From JANOMH01 sp031422295 (GTDB lineage Bacteria > Pseudomonadota > Alphaproteobacteria > Rhodobacterales > Rhodobacteraceae), in the NCBI GenBank assembly GCA_031422295.1, contig JANOQM010000043.1:32918-96917 (forward strand): a stretch of DNA of 64,000 nucleotides, written 5' to 3'. Positions 60,325 to 64,000 of the stretch are shown here, piece after piece. Below the pieces are notes generated by a model. It did not search any database. It was not told where the DNA came from and saw only the letters and a list, made by a program, of their open reading frames with translations. The translations under genes and the position numbers were made by a program. Every line of letters starts with the position of its first letter. Within the stretch, counting starts at the first letter, position 1.

Positions 60325-62562
60325 TCAACCCTCGCGGTCGGGGTTGAATGACAACAGCCGCAATGCGTTCAGGGTGACAAGAACTGTAGCCCCGGTATCG
60401 GCCAGAATCGCAATCCAGAGGCCGGTCATGCCCAGCACCGTCGTGACCAGAAACACCGCCTTGAGCCCCAGCGCGATGGTCACGTTCTGGCGGATATTGC
60501 CCATCGTGGCGCGGGCCAGCCGGATTGTCGCGGCCACATCTGTCACCCGGTCGCGCAATATGGCGGCATCCGCTGTTTCCAGTGCCACATCGGTGCCCGA
60601 CCCCATCGCCACACCGACGGAGGCCTGTTTCAGCGCGGGGGCATCGTTGATCCCGTCGCCGATCATCATCACGCCGCCGGTTTGCGCCATGTCGCGCACC
60701 GCCGCCAGTTTGTCTTCGGGCATCATATCGGCGCGAAACTCCATCCCCATCTTGCCCGCAATGGCGGCGGCAGTGCGTGCATTATCGCCGGTCAGGATGA
60801 CTGACCCGACACCCATCGCTTTCAGTTGCCGCATGGCCTGGATCGCATCGGCGCGCGGCTCGTCCCGCATGGCGATCAGGCCAAGGCCCTGACCTTGGCG
60901 GAACACCACGACAGCGGTTTTGCCGTCATCCTCGAACTGGGTCGCGATGCGCAGGTTTTCCGGGTCCAGCGCCTGCATGTCGGTCGCGTATGTCGGCGAG
61001 GCGACCCAGGCGCGTGCATCACCGACAATCGCCTCGACCCCCTTGCCGATGATGGCTTTGGCTTCGCGTGCGGACAGGGCGGTGATATTGGCCGCAGCCG
61101 CCCGGTTCAGGATGGCAATCGCCAAAGGATGGCTCGATCCGGTCTCGACCCCGGCCGCCACGGCCAGAACCTGATCGACCGTGGTGGTCCCGAACGGGAT
61201 CACATCGGTTACGGCGGGGCGGCCGTGGGTCAGGGTGCCGGTCTTGTCAAAGGCCACCATGGTCACCTTGGCTGCCGCTTCGATCACCGCACCGCCTTTC
61301 ATCAGGATGCCGCGTTTGGCCCCCGCTGACAGCGCCGATGCGATAGAGGCCGGGACCGAAATCACCAGGGCACAGGGGCAGCCGATCAACAGCAGCGCCA
61401 AAGCGCGGTAGATCCACACGCCCCACGGCTGGCCGAAACCCATGGTCGGCACAAGGGCCACCAGCAGCGCCACGCCGACGATGGCGGGCATGTAGATGCG
61501 GCTGAAACGGTCGATGAAACGTTCGGTGGGCGCGCGGGACGATTCCGCCTCTTCCACCAGTTTGATGATGCGGGCGATGGTGTTGTCTGTTGCGGCTTTG
61601 GAGACTTGGACCCGCAGCGCTGCTTCGGCGTTGATTGACCCGGCAAAGACTGTATCCCCCGGGCCTTTGGTCACCGGAACGCTTTCACCGGTGACCGGGC
61701 TTTGGTCGATGCCCGAGGTGCCCTCGATGATATCCCCATCCGCCGGGATGCGGTCACCGGGGCGCACCAGCACTATCTGGCCGACGGCCAGCGTCTCTGC
61801 CGGAACTTCGCGCGTACTCCCGCCTTCCTCGATCAGCGCGGTCTTTGGGATCAGATTGGCCAGCGCCCGAATCCCGTCGCGGGCCTTGTTGGCCGCGACG
61901 CCCTCCAGCACTTCGCCCACTGCGAACAGGAATACGACCAGTGCGGCCTCTTCGGCTGCATTGATGAACAGGGCACCGACGGCGGCGATGGTCATCAGCA
62001 TTTCGATGGTAAAGGGCAGGCCCGCCGCTAATGCGGCTGTGGCGCGCCGGGCCACGGGGGCGACACCGATCAGGCAGGCGGCGATAAAGGCCCAGTTGGC
62101 GATGTCTGCGGATGCGAACAGCTTGACTGCCCAAGCTGCTGCCAGCAACAGCCCGGTGCCGATCACCAGCCGGCCCTTGCTGGTGTCATACCAGCGTTTG
62201 CCCCGGTCGGCGGGGTCATTGTGAATATGGCCGGGTGCGCTGTGATCGGCGTCAGTGTGGTCGGCGTGATCAGGTTTTTCGGGATCATCCGTGTTTTTGG
62301 CGGGTATCACAAATGCCTTGGCCTTGTGCGGCTGGGTGGCACCAATCCCGTAGCCCAGCCTGACCACTGCCGCCTCGATCTTGTCGCGGGGCGTGGTGCC
62401 CGGTTCCAGTTTCAGCGATAGTTTTTCCGCCATGATTGCGACGGTCACGTCGCTGACCCCCGGCAGTCGTTCGACCGCTGTCCTGATCTTGGTCGCACAG
62501 GCGGCGCAATCCATACCGCTGACGCTCCATTCCTGCGATTCGGCCGCTGATTTCTGTGCCAT
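60325..62562 (-). CDS. cadA: CadA/ZntA-type Zn2+/Cd2+/Pb2+-exporting P-type ATPase
   Basis: The 745-residue ATPase has an N-terminal metal-binding domain (SGMDCAACATKI) and a His-rich linker (HADHTDADHSAPGHIHN). It also shows the actuator TGES, the transmembrane CPC in GCPCALVISVPA, the phosphorylation DKTGTLTHG, GSSHPLA and the hinge GDGINDAPALKQASVGVAMGSGTDVALETADAA. It pumps divalent soft metals out of the cytoplasm. It is divergent from merR, with a MerR-type operator between. GGAAGGGG precedes the ATG. Confidence 0.96.
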   Translation of the reverse strand: MAQKSAAESQEWSVSGMDCAACATKIRTAVERLPGVSDVTVAIMAEKLSLKLEPGTTPRDKIEAAVVRLGYGIGATQPHKAKAFVIPAKNTDDPEKPDHADHTDADHSAPGHIHNDPADRGKRWYDTSKGRLVIGTGLLLAAAWAVKLFASADIANWAFIAACLIGVAPVARRATAALAAGLPFTIEMLMTIAAVGALFINAAEEAALVVFLFAVGEVLEGVAANKARDGIRALANLIPKTALIEEGGSTREVPAETLAVGQIVLVRPGDRIPADGDIIEGTSGIDQSPVTGESVPVTKGPGDTVFAGSINAEAALRVQVSKAATDNTIARIIKLVEEAESSRAPTERFIDRFSRIYMPAIVGVALLVALVPTMGFGQPWGVWIYRALALLLIGCPCALVISVPASIASALSAGAKRGILMKGGAVIEAAAKVTMVAFDKTGTLTHGRPAVTDVIPFGTTTVDQVLAVAAGVETGSSHPLAIAILNRAAAANITALSAREAKAIIGKGVEAIVGDARAWVASPTYATDMQALDPENLRIATQFEDDGKTAVVVFRQGQGLGLIAMRDEPRADAIQAMRQLKAMGVGSVILTGDNARTAAAIAGKMGMEFRADMMPEDKLAAVRDMAQTGGVMMIGDGINDAPALKQASVGVAMGSGTDVALETADAAILRDRVTDVAATIRLARATMGNIRQNVTIALGLKAVFLVTTVLGMTGLWIAILADTGATVLVTLNALRLLSFNPDREG

Positions 62563-62614
62563 TTCAACCCCTTCCGGCCGGTTTTACCGGGGCCGATTGT
62601 GTTTGTTCAATAGT

Positions 62615-62645
62615 TGTGTAATCCCTCTAGTCGCTAGAGGTGCAA
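62615..62645 (-). promoter_or_regulatory. MerR-type cadA promoter with dyad operator
   Basis: On the minus strand a -35 TTGCAC (62640-62645) and a -10 TACACA (62615-62620) are separated by 19 bases, the long spacing typical of MerR-family promoters. The spacer holds the dyad CCTCTAG-CGA-CTAGAGG (62624-62640). This is the expected architecture for a ZntR/CadR-like activator that untwists the promoter when metal-bound. Confidence 0.85.
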
Positions 62646-62656
62646 GGACCAAGATC

Positions 62657-63097
62657 ATGCGGACCATCGGAAAGCTGAGTGAGGCTGCGGGCGTCAAAGT
62701 GCCGACGATCCGCTATTATGAACAGATCGGTCTGCTGCCCGAGGCCGAGCGCAGTGCGGGCAACCAGCGGCTGTATGGCCAACTGACGATGGACCGGCTG
62801 ACGTTCATCCGCCATGCCCGCGAACTGGGGTTTCCGCTGGAGGCGATCCGTGACCTGCTTAGCCTGTCGGACCGGCCCGACCAGTCCTGTGCAGCGGCGG
62901 ATGCCATTGCGCAGGTTCAGCTTGCCGCCGTTGAGGCCCGCATTTTACGGCTCATGGCGCTGAAGGCTGAACTGCAACGGATGATTGTGCAATGTGCGGG
63001 TGGCGTGATCGCGGAATGCCGGGTGATCGAGGTGCTGGGGGATCATGCGCAATGTCACAGCGATCACCCGCACAGGCATGCGGAAATTGCGATGTGA
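62657..63097 (+). CDS. MerR-family metal-responsive regulator (CadR/ZntR-like)
   Basis: The 146-residue protein has the MerR helix-turn-helix (RTIGKLSEAAGVKVPTIRYYEQIGLLPEAERSAGNQRLYGQ), a dimerisation helix (VQLAAVEARILRLMALKAELQRMI) and metal-binding residues CAGG near residue 115. A C-terminal His/Cys cluster, HAQCHSDHPHRH, follows and is typical of CadR/PbrR-type members. It activates cadA through the adjacent operator. The ATG at 62657 is chosen because the longer upstream frame enters cadA. Confidence 0.92.
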   Translation: MRTIGKLSEAAGVKVPTIRYYEQIGLLPEAERSAGNQRLYGQLTMDRLTFIRHARELGFPLEAIRDLLSLSDRPDQSCAAADAIAQVQLAAVEARILRLMALKAELQRMIVQCAGGVIAECRVIEVLGDHAQCHSDHPHRHAEIAM

Positions 63098-63150
63098 CGG
63101 GTCTTCAGACCCCGTGCGCAACGGCTGTCATTGGGCATTATTTACCGGGT

Positions 63151-64000
63151 TCACCGATACAGCAGCGACTGTCCGTTGTGGAACACCTGGACTTTGGCTG
63201 GCAGGGCGGTCAGGCGGACGGGTTTGCCGCGCAGGTCGGAATGGATGCCGGGCAGTTTGCCGATGACGGCATCTGCGCCATTGACCTTGTTGAAATACAG
63301 AATGGTGACTTCGCCCAGGGCTTCGGTGAAATTCACTGTGCCTTCAAAGATGTAATCGCCGGTGGTTTCGACCAGATCCTCGGGGCGGACACCGATGTTG
63401 ACTTTGAGGCCCAAATCCGACACCTGTGTCGGAACCGCCGACACTGCTGTTCCGCCGGCAGTCAGCCGGACCGTGGTCTGCGCGCCGGTGCCGGTGATCT
63501 CGCCGGGCAGCAGGTTCATCGCGGGCGACCCGATGAACTGCGCCACAAATTCATTCTCGGGCCGTTCATACAGGTCCAGTGGCGTGCCGACCTGGGCGAT
63601 GCCTTTGTTGGCCAGCACGACGATCCGGCTGGCCAGGGTCATCGCCTCGACCTGATCATGGGTGACATAGATCATGGTTGAATCCGGCATGGATTCCTTC
63701 AGCTGGGCAATTTCGATCCGCGTGGCCACGCGCAGGGCGGCGTCGAGGTTCGACAGCGGTTCGTCGAACAGGTAAACCTTGGGGTCGCGCACGATGCTGC
63801 GGCCAATCGCAACGCGCTGGCGCTGGCCGCCGGACAGGGCCTTGGGCAGGCGGTCCAGATAGGGTTCCAATTGCAGCACGCGGGCGGCCTTGGCCACGGA
63901 TGCGTCAATCTCGGCCTTGGTTTTCTTGGCCAGTTTCAACGCAAAGGTCATGTTATCGCGCACCGTCATATGCGGATAAAGGGCGTAGGATTGAAACACC
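63151..64000 (-). CDS. MalK/UgpC-type sugar ABC transporter ATP-binding protein (5' truncated by window edge)
   Basis: The frame is open to the window edge; the first visible residues are VFQSYALYPHMTVRDNM, so the Walker A lies outside. Visible are the signature LSGGQRQRVAIGRSIVRDP, Walker B VYLFDEPLSNLDA, switch IYVTHDQVEAMTLA, and the C-terminal regulatory OB/TOBE region (VNIGVRPEDL... LPAKVQVFHNGQSLLY). It energises a sugar or polyol importer whose permeases are outside the window. It converges on merR with a 53-base gap. Confidence 0.93.
   Translation of the reverse strand, partial: VFQSYALYPHMTVRDNMTFALKLAKKTKAEIDASVAKAARVLQLEPYLDRLPKALSGGQRQRVAIGRSIVRDPKVYLFDEPLSNLDAALRVATRIEIAQLKESMPDSTMIYVTHDQVEAMTLASRIVVLANKGIAQVGTPLDLYERPENEFVAQFIGSPAMNLLPGEITGTGAQTTVRLTAGGTAVSAVPTQVSDLGLKVNIGVRPEDLVETTGDYIFEGTVNFTEALGEVTILYFNKVNGADAVIGKLPGIHSDLRGKPVRLTALPAKVQVFHNGQSLLYR

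Overview
The window looks like chromosomal DNA of an alphaproteobacterium of the Rhodobacterales (Roseobacter/Rhodobacter type). The reasons are moderately high GC, an NDUFA12-type complex I accessory gene, a DUF2312 (GapR-like) gene, a DUF2155 gene beside mlaD and aat, an ScfR-type fatty-acyl regulator, and a single-domain FrcA in an frcBCAK-type sugar importer. No rRNA, CRISPR array, phage gene block or intact insertion sequence was seen. One tRNA, tRNA-Thr(UGU), is present.

Layout. 1-2484: end of a myo-inositol catabolic operon (iolD partial, iolE, a small membrane ORF, iolB). 2481-3836: a small Ser-rich membrane protein and CorA. 3953-12610: glycogen operon glgB-glgC-glgA-glgX-pgm on the minus strand; glgC carries a one-base frameshift. 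12660-17795: frcB-frcC-frcA-frcK importer with a divergent ROK regulator. The importer reads straight into glgB, so sugar uptake and glycogen storage may be co-transcribed. 17837-22341: a periplasmic glycosidase-like protein, a LacI regulator, a YihY/BrkB membrane protein, and an ArsR-SRPBCC pair. 22495-32382: a housekeeping block (clpP, clpX, a RidA-like gene, NDUFA12, mlaD, DUF2155, aat, accC, accB). It is interrupted by a large RTX protein with a glycosidase-like N-terminal domain (25342-28008) and by a methyltransferase (29821-30537).

32524-46598 looks like a short-chain acid region. It holds acetyl-CoA synthetase downstream of a complete branched-chain-amino-acid-type ABC importer. Divergent from these are an ScfR-like regulator, a GFA-family protein, a stand-alone CheY-like receiver, a small membrane protein, a 902-residue transporter-domain histidine kinase and an orphan SpoA (FliM/FliN-like) protein. 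The kinase-receiver-SpoA set is the best candidate for a little-described signalling system. 46773-54705 is mixed accessory content: a TetR/DUF2306 pair with twin operators, a YeeE/YedE sulfur-transport pair with a fused DUF442-type domain, a crotonase fused directly to a 3HCDH C-terminal-like segment with no NAD-binding domain, GapR-like and Gdx/SugE genes, a sulfotransferase-like unknown, and an iron ABC permease.

54767-63097 is a metal/metalloid region starting at tRNA-Thr. Beyond the tRNA lie ten-base periodic repeats like integrase arm sites and a decayed copA fragment. Then come arsJ, an ArsJ-partner gapdh and an arsR-arsC fusion (organoarsenical export and arsenate reduction), a PCuAC copper chaperone, an ICMT-like methyltransferase, a cadA/zntA P-type ATPase, and a divergent merR with a textbook MerR-type operator. 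The window ends inside a MalK/UgpC-type sugar ABC ATPase. All functions are read from sequence motifs and gene context; no database search was run.
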